A stretch of 64,000 bases of DNA from a bacterium. Lineage in GTDB: Bacteria > Armatimonadota > Fimbriimonadia > Fimbriimonadales > Fimbriimonadaceae. The stretch lies in contig PNMZ01000005.1 of assembly GCA_013823945.1 (NCBI GenBank), forward strand, positions 171,817 through 235,816. The letters are read 5' to 3'. Each line of letters starts with the position of its first letter. The first letter of the stretch is position 1. Of the stretch, positions 7,679-15,923 are shown one piece after another. The translations under genes were made by a program, and so were the position numbers. Below the pieces are notes generated by a model. It made no database searches and was not told the DNA's origin. It saw only the letters and a list, made by a program, of their open reading frames with translations.

Positions 7679-8422
7679 ATGATGAAGAAAAGGGTTCTGG
7701 TGACGGGATCAAGCCGGGGAATTGGGAAGGCGATTGCGCTGAGATTGGCGACCGATGGCTGGGATGTTGCCGTGCATTTTCATGAGCGGGCACAGGCGGC
7801 GGAAGAGGTTGTTCAGTTGCTGGGAGATCGCGCGGCGGGGGTTTATGAGGCGAATTTGGGGGACGTGAAGTTGGCGCGCAAGTTGGTGAGCCGAGTGGTG
7901 AAAGATGGGCCGTTGCATGCGGTTGTGAATAATGCGGGGGTTTATGTGACGATGGACTTTGCTGGTTGTTCGGACGCAAGTTTTGATGCAGCGCTTAGTC
8001 GGTGCATGACGGTCAATTTTGAGTCACCAGCTTGGATTGTTCGCGAGGCATCGCAACACTTTATCAAGAATGGGGGAGGAACGGTTGTGAATGTTTGTAG
8101 TCGTGTAGGGCACAGGGGCGAGCCCGGGGCGGCGTTTTATTCGGCTTCTAAGGCGGCCTTGTTGAACTTGACAAAAGCTCTTGCAGCTGAGCAGGCGAAA
8201 GAGAATGTGCGACATTTTGCGATTGCCCCGGGTTGGGTGAATACGGCGATGGCTCGGGATGGCATGGGTGACCGAGAGGCGGAAATTTTGGCATCCATTC
8301 CGCTCGGTCGGATGGCATCGCCGGAAGACTGCGCGGCAGCGGTTTCTTTCTTGGTGCGGGATGATGCGGCTTACATGAGTGGGAATGTCATTGATATCAA
8401 TGGAGCGAGTTACCTCCGCTGA
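7679..8422 (+). CDS. SDR family oxidoreductase (FabG-like)
   Basis: 247 residues with the complete classical short-chain dehydrogenase pattern. The NAD(P) loop TGSSRGIG is at residues 9-16 and NNAG at 84-87. The catalytic set is Ser141, Tyr154 and Lys158 in YSASK, and the end is the typical MSGNVIDINGA. The reaction is NAD(P)-linked alcohol/ketone conversion; 3-oxoacyl-ACP reductase is the closest style, but the real substrate is open. The ATG coincides with the start point predicted from the -10 element. Its TGA overlaps the next gene's ATG by one base (TGATG), so the M16 genes are co-expressed. Confidence 0.93.
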   Translation: MMKKRVLVTGSSRGIGKAIALRLATDGWDVAVHFHERAQAAEEVVQLLGDRAAGVYEANLGDVKLARKLVSRVVKDGPLHAVVNNAGVYVTMDFAGCSDASFDAALSRCMTVNFESPAWIVREASQHFIKNGGGTVVNVCSRVGHRGEPGAAFYSASKAALLNLTKALAAEQAKENVRHFAIAPGWVNTAMARDGMGDREAEILASIPLGRMASPEDCAAAVSFLVRDDAAYMSGNVIDINGASYLR

Positions 8423-9570
8423 TGTTGGGCTTAATTTGTAGCTTTGCAATACTGGGTCAGGCTGAGGGTTCGGTTGTTCAGAAAGAATTGCCGAACGGGG
8501 CGAAGTTCCGGATTGAAGCAACTCCGGGATCGGGCACTTTGATGATTGCTCTGTATGCGAGCGAGGCTGGTTTGCCGAACGATGGAGGGGTGCCGGGTAC
8601 GAGGCATTTGCTGGAACATTTGATTGCCAAGGGTGGGGATCGCTTGCTCGACACGAAACTGGAATCAGTAGGTTTATCGCTAACAGCTTTTACAGAACGA
8701 GACGGGACGGCGTTTGTGGTGATGGGGTCTTCTCGGCAGAGTGTTCTGGGAATTGAGAGCCTTCGGGACTTGCTTGAGCCGCTTCGGGTTGATAGCGAGG
8801 AGTTGGCGATCGAACTCAAGATTTTGGAACAGGAATCTGCGTTGCGGGCAGATTACGAACCATTCTTGGATCGGGCTTGGTTGGAGCTGTTTGAGCCGGG
8901 GGTTGGAAGTGTCTTTGGTGATTTGAAAGCGGTGGCCCAATTGACTCCGGATCAGTTAATGGGCGGGGCCGAGGCGTTGATGAGCTCAGGTGGGCTAACC
9001 GTTTATGTTCGGGGGGATGTTGATGCCGATGTTACGGCTTTACGGCTCACTGAAGTATTGAATTCGGCAACCCGTGGGCAAGTGAATTTTGCGCCGCGTG
9101 GGGTACTGGAATCGATTGGTCGGAAGGAGACAGTGGCTGGGAAAGGACGAGCCCGCGCCGTAGTCGCGGCGGGTCTTGATCGCCCGATGACTTTGGCAAG
9201 ACTGGGCGTTGCATTGGCGATTATGCGGCTGGAGCCAGGGTTTGAGGTTGTCTATGAGCCGAGTTTTGATCGCGGACCAGTTTTGCTTTATTCGCGGTCT
9301 GGAGATGGATTTGGAGCACTTGAGAAGTACGATCAAGCAGGCCTTTCGCGGTTTGCGGCTCTGGCTCGATTGCAGGCGGTGCGACTTGTGAATGGTTGGA
9401 AATTGGAAGGGCCAAGGTTTGGCGTATTGCGAGCGAAGAAACTGCGCCAAGCTTCAGCATTTAATTTGGATCAATTAGAAAGTACGGCGCGTGGATTGAC
9501 AGATAACGAGATTTGGTCGGCCCTGCAAGATTGGCGCGGTGGGGCGATGCACTTGGAGGGAACGCGATGA
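8422..9570 (+). CDS. M16 family zinc peptidase-like protein, catalytic half
   Basis: 382 residues with a short hydrophobic N-terminus that may direct export. The inverted zinc motif HLLEH is at residues 62-66 (HxxEH), and an acidic helix ELKILEQE near 131-138 can supply the third ligand at the usual distance of about 75 residues. This marks the active subunit of the pitrilysin/processing-peptidase family, which degrades peptides inside a clam-shell cavity. It pairs with the next gene, which lacks the zinc motif, just as alpha/beta M16 pairs do. Start TGATG overlaps the SDR stop. Confidence 0.85.
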   Translation: MLGLICSFAILGQAEGSVVQKELPNGAKFRIEATPGSGTLMIALYASEAGLPNDGGVPGTRHLLEHLIAKGGDRLLDTKLESVGLSLTAFTERDGTAFVVMGSSRQSVLGIESLRDLLEPLRVDSEELAIELKILEQESALRADYEPFLDRAWLELFEPGVGSVFGDLKAVAQLTPDQLMGGAEALMSSGGLTVYVRGDVDADVTALRLTEVLNSATRGQVNFAPRGVLESIGRKETVAGKGRARAVVAAGLDRPMTLARLGVALAIMRLEPGFEVVYEPSFDRGPVLLYSRSGDGFGALEKYDQAGLSRFAALARLQAVRLVNGWKLEGPRFGVLRAKKLRQASAFNLDQLESTARGLTDNEIWSALQDWRGGAMHLEGTR

Positions 9571-10781
9571 TTTCGGCGATTTTGGCAGTTGCGATTGGGC
9601 AGTATCCAATGAAGATCAGCGTTTTGGAGTTACCTGATCCGGGGGCAGATACGGTGGCGATTCATGCCTATCTCTGGCGGGATCAAAACTTGACCCAAGA
9701 GGAAGATTCATGGCGAGTGATTTGTGATACTATTGGGATTAATTCTACTACTTATGCAGCGGATGAAGTTTCGTTTTTTGGGGGAACGACAGGAGTGTTA
9801 CCCCGGGTGGTTTCGGCTCCGGACTTTTTGCGGTTAGAAGTTGTTTCGACTCCGGAGAAGTGGCGAGAGTCGGTTGCATTGGCCGCGAGTTTGGTTGCGC
9901 AGCCGAATTGGCGGTCAAATCAGTGGCAAGAGCGTGAGAAAGTGCTCCGGGGATCGGTGGATGATCCTTGGGAATATGCATTGTGGCCCAAGCGGCCCTG
10001 GAGTTCCGAAGCATTACAGGTTGATGAACCAAGCAGTGTACACGCTCGATTGTTGGACAAAGGTGGCTTGCGGATCGTAGTTTCTGGGCCGATCGAGCAG
10101 GGACTCGTTAAGGAAGAATTGGATCGAGTGTCCAGAACTTGGTCGATTCCGGAATATAGAAAAGTCTCGAGATTTGCTGAGGAAACGGTTGCGCCGGAAC
10201 GACAACCTTATGGAGTTTCGACATTTGAGTTGTCGGGTCGCCCTATTAGAATAGGTGAGAAAGGCTCGGGAGCACAATTTTTGGCGGCAGTTGCCTTGGG
10301 GGTTGGCAAAGGCGCGTCAATTTGGCAAACAGTGCGCGAACGTGATGGATTTGCTTATCGGGTGGAAGGAGTTTTCTGGCCAAGTCGCTCGGGTTTTGTG
10401 CCGCGGTTCTTGATGCTTCGCTCTTCTGAAGAATCGGAACTGAAATACGGTGGGGATTTGATCGCGGCTTTGAAGGAATCGGCGACTTCGTTGGACGTTG
10501 TGGAGTTTGCAAGGGCCAAAGTGATGGCAGAACAGGTTTTGATGCATCCTAATGCCTTTGCTTCAGTCTATGTTGATGGTGAGTCGCCGCTGTTTGGATT
10601 GCCGCATGATGATGTGCGGTGGCGGGGGCTTTTGAATGGAATGGGTTTGCCTTCTTTGCCTTTGGCCCGATGGTCGGAAACGCTTAACGAAGTCAGCCTA
10701 GACGATTTCAGGTCGGCGGCGGTTGAGATGGTCGATCGGGCAGATATCAGGATCACGCGCGGTTATCCAGGACTGGATTAG
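9567..10781 (+). CDS. M16 family peptidase-like protein, non-catalytic partner
   Basis: 404 residues from ATG 9567, chosen because GGAGGG lies 7 nt upstream and the ATGA overlaps the previous stop. The short hydrophobic N-terminus suggests export. The fold resembles M16 proteins (for example the REDGFAYRVEGVF segment near residue 265, like the conserved R/Y region of the C-terminal domain), but there is no HxxEH, so it should be the substrate-holding partner of the preceding protein. Its stop codon shares the four bases TTAG (10778-10781) with the stop of kdsB on the other strand. Confidence 0.8.
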   Translation: MISAILAVAIGQYPMKISVLELPDPGADTVAIHAYLWRDQNLTQEEDSWRVICDTIGINSTTYAADEVSFFGGTTGVLPRVVSAPDFLRLEVVSTPEKWRESVALAASLVAQPNWRSNQWQEREKVLRGSVDDPWEYALWPKRPWSSEALQVDEPSSVHARLLDKGGLRIVVSGPIEQGLVKEELDRVSRTWSIPEYRKVSRFAEETVAPERQPYGVSTFELSGRPIRIGEKGSGAQFLAAVALGVGKGASIWQTVRERDGFAYRVEGVFWPSRSGFVPRFLMLRSSEESELKYGGDLIAALKESATSLDVVEFARAKVMAEQVLMHPNAFASVYVDGESPLFGLPHDDVRWRGLLNGMGLPSLPLARWSETLNEVSLDDFRSAAVEMVDRADIRITRGYPGLD

Positions 10782-11533
10782 CGCTCGGTTTCCTGAGCTT
10801 TGCGGAGGAGTTCTCGTACAGCTTCGGCTTGTTCGGGGGTGTCTACGGCGAGGGCCGAACCGTTCCCGTGGGCCATGCGGATTCTGACTCCGTTTTCCAT
10901 GAATCGAAGTTGTTCGAGCGATTCCGATTGTTCGAGGGGTGATTGTGGCCAAGTGGCAAAATCCTGAACAACGGCATGGCGGTATGCATAGAGGCCGATA
11001 TGCTTGAAAACGGGCGTTTGGCGGGGATTTCGAGGATAAGGGATCGGGTGCCGCGAGAAGTAGAGGGCATTGCTTTGGAGGTCAGTGACCACTTTGACAA
11101 CAGCTGGATTTTCGATTTCGTTTTCGTTGCACTCGGTCATGAGGGACGCCATTTGGATATTGGGGTCGGAAAATAGTGGTGCGGCACAGGCGATGAGGTC
11201 TTCGGTTTGGATGAGAGGCTCGTCGCCTTGGACATTGAGGTAGAAGTCGTGGGGCATTTTCTGGGCGACTTCGGCGATGCGGTCGGTTCCGCTGGGGTGG
11301 TCAGGCGAAGTTAGGATAGCGGGGGCGTTGAATGCTTGGCAGGCGTCAATGATTTCTTGGTCGGGAGTGGCGACAACGATGTTGGGGGAGATGTTGGCGC
11401 GGAGAGCGGCTTCGTAAACCCACTGCACCATCGGTTTTCCGAGGAGATCGGTGAGGGGCTTACCGGGGAATCGAGTTGATCCCATCCGACTTGGGATGAC
11501 GATAAGGCAGGAGGCTCTCTTCAATTTGGTCAC
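10778..11533 (-). CDS. kdsB: 3-deoxy-manno-octulosonate cytidylyltransferase (CMP-Kdo synthetase)
   Basis: 251 residues, the usual length. N-terminal nucleotide-binding motif IPSRMGSTRFPGKPL, then VQGDEPLI near residue 103 and HIGLYAYR near 187 are family signatures. It activates Kdo with CTP for the lipopolysaccharide inner core, which argues for a diderm envelope. The start is GTG at 11531-11533. A TATAAA hexamer (11539-11544 on this strand) ends 5 nt before it, so the message is probably leaderless or nearly so. No other Kdo or lipid A gene is adjacent. Confidence 0.95.
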   Translation of the reverse strand: MTKLKRASCLIVIPSRMGSTRFPGKPLTDLLGKPMVQWVYEAALRANISPNIVVATPDQEIIDACQAFNAPAILTSPDHPSGTDRIAEVAQKMPHDFYLNVQGDEPLIQTEDLIACAAPLFSDPNIQMASLMTECNENEIENPAVVKVVTDLQSNALYFSRHPIPYPRNPRQTPVFKHIGLYAYRHAVVQDFATWPQSPLEQSESLEQLRFMENGVRIRMAHGNGSALAVDTPEQAEAVRELLRKAQETER

Positions 11534-11547
11534 ATCTCTTTATAGTC

Positions 11548-11589
11548 AACCCCACCCCTGCCCTTCCCCAAACTTGGGGAGGGAGAAAA
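11548..11589. repeat. REP-like palindromic repeat, copy 2
   Basis: AACCCCACCCC arm followed by CTTCCCCAAACTTGGGGAGG. It lies directly upstream of kdsB (minus strand) and downstream of secDF. Confidence 0.75.
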
Positions 11590-11640
11590 CGAATTGACAG
11601 ACATTTTCTTGGAGGTGTTCATTTTCATAGCCGGTATTTC

Positions 11641-11700
11641 AACTCCTTCCTTGCCCTACCCCATCCCCACCCTCGCTAAACCAGGGGCAGGAAGGAAGTT
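11641..11700. repeat. imperfect inverted repeat, possible degenerate REP or secDF terminator
   Basis: AACTCCTTCCTTGCCCTA at the left is nearly complementary to AGGGGCAGGAAGGAAGTT at the right; the centre contains CCCCATCCCCACCC. It starts 25 nt past the secDF stop region and could fold as an mRNA 3' hairpin. Confidence 0.5.
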
Positions 11701-11724
11701 CACCGAACTCATGATTACTTAAGG

Positions 11725-14247
11725 TTACTCTTCGTCGTCGACTTTGTGGGAGGCTTGCTCTTTGACCGATTGCTTGCGCTTGATGGTGCCGTAAGCACTG
11801 GTGTCAATTTCTGCGCCGGTAGTCGGGGCAGCGACGACCTGGGCCGCGCGAAGTTTGGACTCGTGCTGAGCTTCGGCGACAAGGCCCTCTTTCTCGCCTT
11901 TGCGTTTGATGACGGCTTTGTTCCAGAGCCAGAGGATCGGTGAAGCGTTAAAGATGGAGCTATATGTTCCTACGGCGATGCCAAAGAACATAACGAGCAT
12001 CATGAATTTGAGATCGGGGGTAGGGGAACCCATGAAGAAGAGGAGAGCCATCGGGAGCATCGCAGTGAACGATGTGTTGATGGAGCGAGCGATGGTTTGA
12101 GTGACGGATCGGTCACAGATTTGGTCGAAGGTGACGGCTCCCCGGGAACGGCGGAGGTTCTCTCGGATACGGTCAAAAATGATGATCGTATCGTGGACGG
12201 AGAACCCGACGACGGTGAGAAGCGCAGTGATGAACATCGAGCTGACTTCCCAGCCGAGGGCAAACCCGACGAGTCCGGCGAATCCGACGATGAACAAAAC
12301 GTCGTGAAGAAGAGCGGCGACGGCACTTAACCCGAACTTGATTCCGTTCTTCATTCCACCAAGGGCGAATCCGAACCGGAGAGCCATATAGAGGACAATG
12401 AGGCTGGCAGAGATGAGAACGCCGTAGATTGCGTTGTTGGTGGTTTCAGCTCGGACGGAGGGGCCGACTTCGCTGATTCCGGAATTTTCATCTACCGTTA
12501 GTCCAGCGGCCTCGCCGATCTTGTTGAGAGCGGCGGTTCCGCCTTCGGTGATCCCAGCACTGGTTGGTACGGTGATGTAGACCTGGCGAACATTATCAAC
12601 TGCGGCAAATTTGATGTTTGCACCTTCGATGTCGTTCTTTGCCAGATTTTCAGCAATTTGGGCAGAAGTGACATTGGCATCGACAGCAAAGCTGGCTTCA
12701 AATCCACCTTGGAATTCGACGTTTGGCTTGATTCCTCCCATGAAGACGAAGATGTAGAGGGGAAGGATGATGACTGCGGAGATCAGGAACCAACGTTTGG
12801 CTTTTCCGATAACTTGAATCGTTTTCTCTCCGGCACCGGCTTCGAGCTTTTCGCCGAAGAGGCTCCGATTTAGGGCATACCACTTGATGTCCGTACCGAT
12901 ACCGACGGACGTGAGTCCAATGAGAAGGGATCGGGTGACGAAGACGGCGGTGAAGAAGCTCACGAGCACCCCGATGACGAGGGCAGTTGCAAAGCCTTTG
13001 ACGGCACTAGTGCCCATGATGAACAGGACGGTGCTCGTGATGACGGTACAGGCGTTTGAGTCAAGGATTGAACTGAGGGCGCGTTTGAATCCAAGTTCGA
13101 TGGCGGTCATGAGCTTGCGACCAGCGCGGAGTTCTTCTTTGATCCGCTCGAAGACAAGGATGTTCGCGTCTACGGCCATCCCGGCGCTCAGAATGAACGC
13201 GGCGAGGGAGGCGAGGCTGAAGGTTGCGCCGATCGCTTTCATCATGGTGATGGTGAAGAGGCAATAGAGCACCATGGCAATGGCAGCAATGACTCCAGGG
13301 AAAGCGTAGTAGCCGATTAGATAGAGAATGATGATTCCCATTGCAACGGCCCCGGCGAACACCATTTGATCGAATGCTTTTTCGCCGATCGTGGGGGAAA
13401 TTTTTTCTGATGCTTCGACAGTGAGGTCAACGGGGAGGGAGCCGGATTTGATGATGCTGCTCAGTTCACGGACGTATGAGGCTTCGAATTCGCCATTGAT
13501 GAACGCACCATCTGAGAGGATCGCTCCATCTTCTTTTGGTGAGATTTGGAGGACACGACCCCCCATGACGAAGGCGAGATTTTCTCCTTCGTTGAGGTAG
13601 CGGCGCGACCATGCGGACATTTTCTTGGAACCGGCATCGCTGAAACGGAAGTTGGGCCGAGCTTTTCCGGAGGCAAGGGTTTCGGCGAATGCGTCTACGA
13701 CTTCATCGCCTTCGAGGATTGGGTCGCCCCATGATTCGATAATTCGTTCGTAAGCAGGGTCTTTGGGGGTGATGATGGTGTCGGGAGCGGAGCGGCGGAT
13801 AAATGTCGCGTAAGGGGCTCCGGTTTCGTCGATTACCTGATTTTCGGCGACATCGTATGTTTTTGATCGCTTTTGGGTAGTGACGGTTTTGGCGTGGAAG
13901 ACTTGGACTTTTGCAGTGCTCGAAAGGAGGGCTTTTGCTTGTTCTATGTTGGTTGCGCCGGGGAGTTCGATAACGAATTGGCGGTCACCTTTGGTGGCAA
14001 CGGTGCCTTCGTTGACGCCAAGGCCTTGTCCTACTCTTCGTTCTAGGTTGTCTTGAACTTTGGCTTGGACAATGCTGATTTCGTCTTTCTGTTCTTCGGT
14101 GAGGGACTCCTCGTCAATTTGCATTGTGAGGCGGATACCGCCGGCGACGTCAAGCCCTTTTTTGAGTTTGGTTTGGGTGAAACCGTAAATCGACGCCGCG
14201 GTGAGTGCGACGACTAGGGCGAGAAACCATATGTTTCGATTCTGCAA
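11725..14247 (-). CDS. secDF: fused protein translocase subunits SecD-SecF
   Basis: 840 residues combine SecD (about 1-455) and SecF (about 485-790). SecD begins with one TM helix, the DVAGGIRLTMQ motif, a periplasmic domain and a six-helix RND-like membrane half with GMAVDANILVFERIKEE (D-x-N-x-L). SecF repeats the pattern with FSVHDTIIIFDRIRENL. The complex uses the proton gradient to pull exported proteins from SecYEG. The likely start is TTG 14247 with GAGG upstream; an extended -10 (TGG-TATAAT at 14280-14285) supplies a promoter. The C-terminal 50 residues are a charged, variable tail. Fusion is known in Bacillus and several other phyla. Confidence 0.96.
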   Translation of the reverse strand: MQNRNIWFLALVVALTAASIYGFTQTKLKKGLDVAGGIRLTMQIDEESLTEEQKDEISIVQAKVQDNLERRVGQGLGVNEGTVATKGDRQFVIELPGATNIEQAKALLSSTAKVQVFHAKTVTTQKRSKTYDVAENQVIDETGAPYATFIRRSAPDTIITPKDPAYERIIESWGDPILEGDEVVDAFAETLASGKARPNFRFSDAGSKKMSAWSRRYLNEGENLAFVMGGRVLQISPKEDGAILSDGAFINGEFEASYVRELSSIIKSGSLPVDLTVEASEKISPTIGEKAFDQMVFAGAVAMGIIILYLIGYYAFPGVIAAIAMVLYCLFTITMMKAIGATFSLASLAAFILSAGMAVDANILVFERIKEELRAGRKLMTAIELGFKRALSSILDSNACTVITSTVLFIMGTSAVKGFATALVIGVLVSFFTAVFVTRSLLIGLTSVGIGTDIKWYALNRSLFGEKLEAGAGEKTIQVIGKAKRWFLISAVIILPLYIFVFMGGIKPNVEFQGGFEASFAVDANVTSAQIAENLAKNDIEGANIKFAAVDNVRQVYITVPTSAGITEGGTAALNKIGEAAGLTVDENSGISEVGPSVRAETTNNAIYGVLISASLIVLYMALRFGFALGGMKNGIKFGLSAVAALLHDVLFIVGFAGLVGFALGWEVSSMFITALLTVVGFSVHDTIIIFDRIRENLRRSRGAVTFDQICDRSVTQTIARSINTSFTAMLPMALLFFMGSPTPDLKFMMLVMFFGIAVGTYSSIFNASPILWLWNKAVIKRKGEKEGLVAEAQHESKLRAAQVVAAPTTGAEIDTSAYGTIKRKQSVKEQASHKVDDEE

Positions 14248-14279
14248 TTGGGAGCCTCTTGGCCTGGGGCCAGAGGCGG

Positions 14280-14285
14280 ATTATA
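14280..14285 (-). promoter_or_regulatory. extended -10 promoter of secDF
   Basis: TATAAT read on the minus strand, preceded by TGG, 32 nt upstream of the TTG start. This gives a conventional leader of about 26 nt carrying the GAGG ribosome site. Confidence 0.55.
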
Positions 14286-14361
14286 CCAGTGTGGTTTGGG
14301 TTCGGATTTGGGCGTGATGGGTCGGAATTTTATGGCTGACAGATGTTCACGCTGGCACTGA

Positions 14362-15057
14362 TTATCGTCGATTTGTGGTCGCCATAGTCCAGGGGTTCTG
14401 CTCGACAGAGAGTCGTACCGATTCTTCAAGGTCAAGCTTCGACCTGTAGGTCAGAAATACAGCGGCTTGATTCGGCACAACCCATTCCATGGATGTAGGT
14501 CGGAATGTGTTTTTATCAAATGCTTGATAGAGTTTGATTGGACTATTTCTTCTCGAGTCAAGGTGAGTGTGGAAAAACCAGTGATTCGATTTTGTTGACT
14601 TGGGAGTGTTTCTATGAAGACTTTTTTGTCCTGGCTCAAGCCCCCTGAGAAATACTCCTTCATTGGATATGTCAAGGAACAGGGTATTGCTCCAGTCAAG
14701 TTCTTCATCGGGCAAGTTCTGGAAATTCAGACCTTTGAGGTTTCCTTTTAAGGAGTAGAGACTTGGATTGCTGACAGAGATTTTCAATTCACTGCCTGTC
14801 GCGACCATCCTTGAGCTGAATCCATTATTTTTACTAATCGTGACGCTTGATTTTGCACGATCGGAGGAAAGTACAGCGGATATTTGAGTGAATGACATTG
14901 ACGAACTATCCGGATACGAAATGAAGATCTCTATCATTTCTTCAGTCTGGCGAGAGTTTGAGAAGTACACCCGCTTTCGATTCTCTAGTTCCTGCAGTGT
15001 CGCTGGCAGACCAGAACTAGAGGTGACGGCGATGAGCGAAGCAACACACGTTAGCAT
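14362..15057 (-). CDS. hypothetical exported protein
   Basis: 231 residues, family not recognised. A short hydrophobic N-terminus (MLTCVASLIAVTSS) may be a signal peptide. The mature part is rich in Ser, Asn and Thr with alternating strands, which suggests a beta-rich secreted or periplasmic protein. It begins 3 nt after the stop of the gene at 15061 (TAA-CTT-ATG), so the two form a coupled pair and may act together. Its base composition is more AT-rich than its neighbours. Confidence 0.6.
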   Translation of the reverse strand: MLTCVASLIAVTSSSGLPATLQELENRKRVYFSNSRQTEEMIEIFISYPDSSSMSFTQISAVLSSDRAKSSVTISKNNGFSSRMVATGSELKISVSNPSLYSLKGNLKGLNFQNLPDEELDWSNTLFLDISNEGVFLRGLEPGQKSLHRNTPKSTKSNHWFFHTHLDSRRNSPIKLYQAFDKNTFRPTSMEWVVPNQAAVFLTYRSKLDLEESVRLSVEQNPWTMATTNRR

Positions 15058-15060
15058 AAG

Positions 15061-15834
15061 TTATTGTGGCGTGATTTTGCGGAAAGTGTTTGCATATTTG
15101 GAGGGGAAATCGAATTCGGAGATCGGGACGGCGGAATTGATTTGATCGTTGACGAGGTAGCCGAGAATGCGGCTTGTGCGTCCTTTGGTGGTTTTGGTGA
15201 TCTCAAATTGGCGGAGGATGTATGAACCGGAGTCGAACCACTGGGTGATTTGGACTTGGGAATCGGAGCCAGGGTTGAGGGCTTTGGCGTCGTAACGCGT
15301 GACTTTTTTCCCGTTGAGGGTTTCCGGAACAGCGGGGGCGACGACGGGAGAGGGGTTGGTAGCGAATCGGACGCCAAGATCATCGATGGTGAGCGACATT
15401 TGACCTTCAGCAGGCCGGAGCGGTGGAGTGATTGGAGGGAGTGGATAGCCTTCTTCGGGGACGGTGAGTTCGTAGACTTTTTCGGTGAGATAAGCCGTCC
15501 ACTTTTGTTTTTTGTTGTAGGCGGATTCGGCGACGTCTTGTCCGTTGACATTCAGCTTGGTGCGTCGTCCGTCGGGAGAAATGACGAGGCCGACTTCTTG
15601 ACGAGTTCCGGTGCCTTCTTGGGGGATCGAGACCATTACATAAGTGCCACGAAATCCGGTGAGTTTGTTGATGGCTTCGGTTTTCTGGGTTTCGATTTGC
15701 TCAAATGAGGGGGCTTGGAGGAGATTTAGCGATGTTGTGATTAGGACGACCCCTCCCTGAATCCCTCCCCAAGTTGGTGAGGGAGAGGCGAATGATACGC
15801 CGGCAAGTGCTACTGATGCGAGAAATGGGGTCAT
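15061..15834 (-). CDS. hypothetical exported protein with a REP repeat inside its N-terminus
   Basis: 257 residues. The first 16 residues (MTPFLASVALAGVSFA) look like a signal peptide. Residues 17-31, including SPTWGGIQGG, are encoded by a copy of the dispersed palindromic repeat, after which a second hydrophobic stretch LITTSLNLLQA starts. The remaining domain (FRGTYVMVSIP through ISEFDFPSKYANTF) resembles LolA/DUF2092-like outer-membrane lipoprotein-binding proteins, a weak match by eye. The repeat may have split an older signal sequence while keeping the frame. A coupled unknown gene follows at 15057. Confidence 0.65.
   Translation of the reverse strand: MTPFLASVALAGVSFASPSPTWGGIQGGVVLITTSLNLLQAPSFEQIETQKTEAINKLTGFRGTYVMVSIPQEGTGTRQEVGLVISPDGRRTKLNVNGQDVAESAYNKKQKWTAYLTEKVYELTVPEEGYPLPPITPPLRPAEGQMSLTIDDLGVRFATNPSPVVAPAVPETLNGKKVTRYDAKALNPGSDSQVQITQWFDSGSYILRQFEITKTTKGRTSRILGYLVNDQINSAVPISEFDFPSKYANTFRKITPQ
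15748..15792. repeat. REP-like palindromic repeat, copy 3, in frame inside a gene
   Basis: GACCCCTCCC arm, then CCCTCCCCAAGTTGGTGAGGGAG. It sits at codons about 16-31 of the minus-strand gene 15061-15834 without breaking its frame. Confidence 0.75.
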
Positions 15835-15923
15835 GGCGGTGGCTAATGATATTGACGAATTGGCGGGGGTGATGGTTTTTGACTAATTTTGGAATTTGGG
15901 ATCGTTTTTAAGAATTCGGCTTT

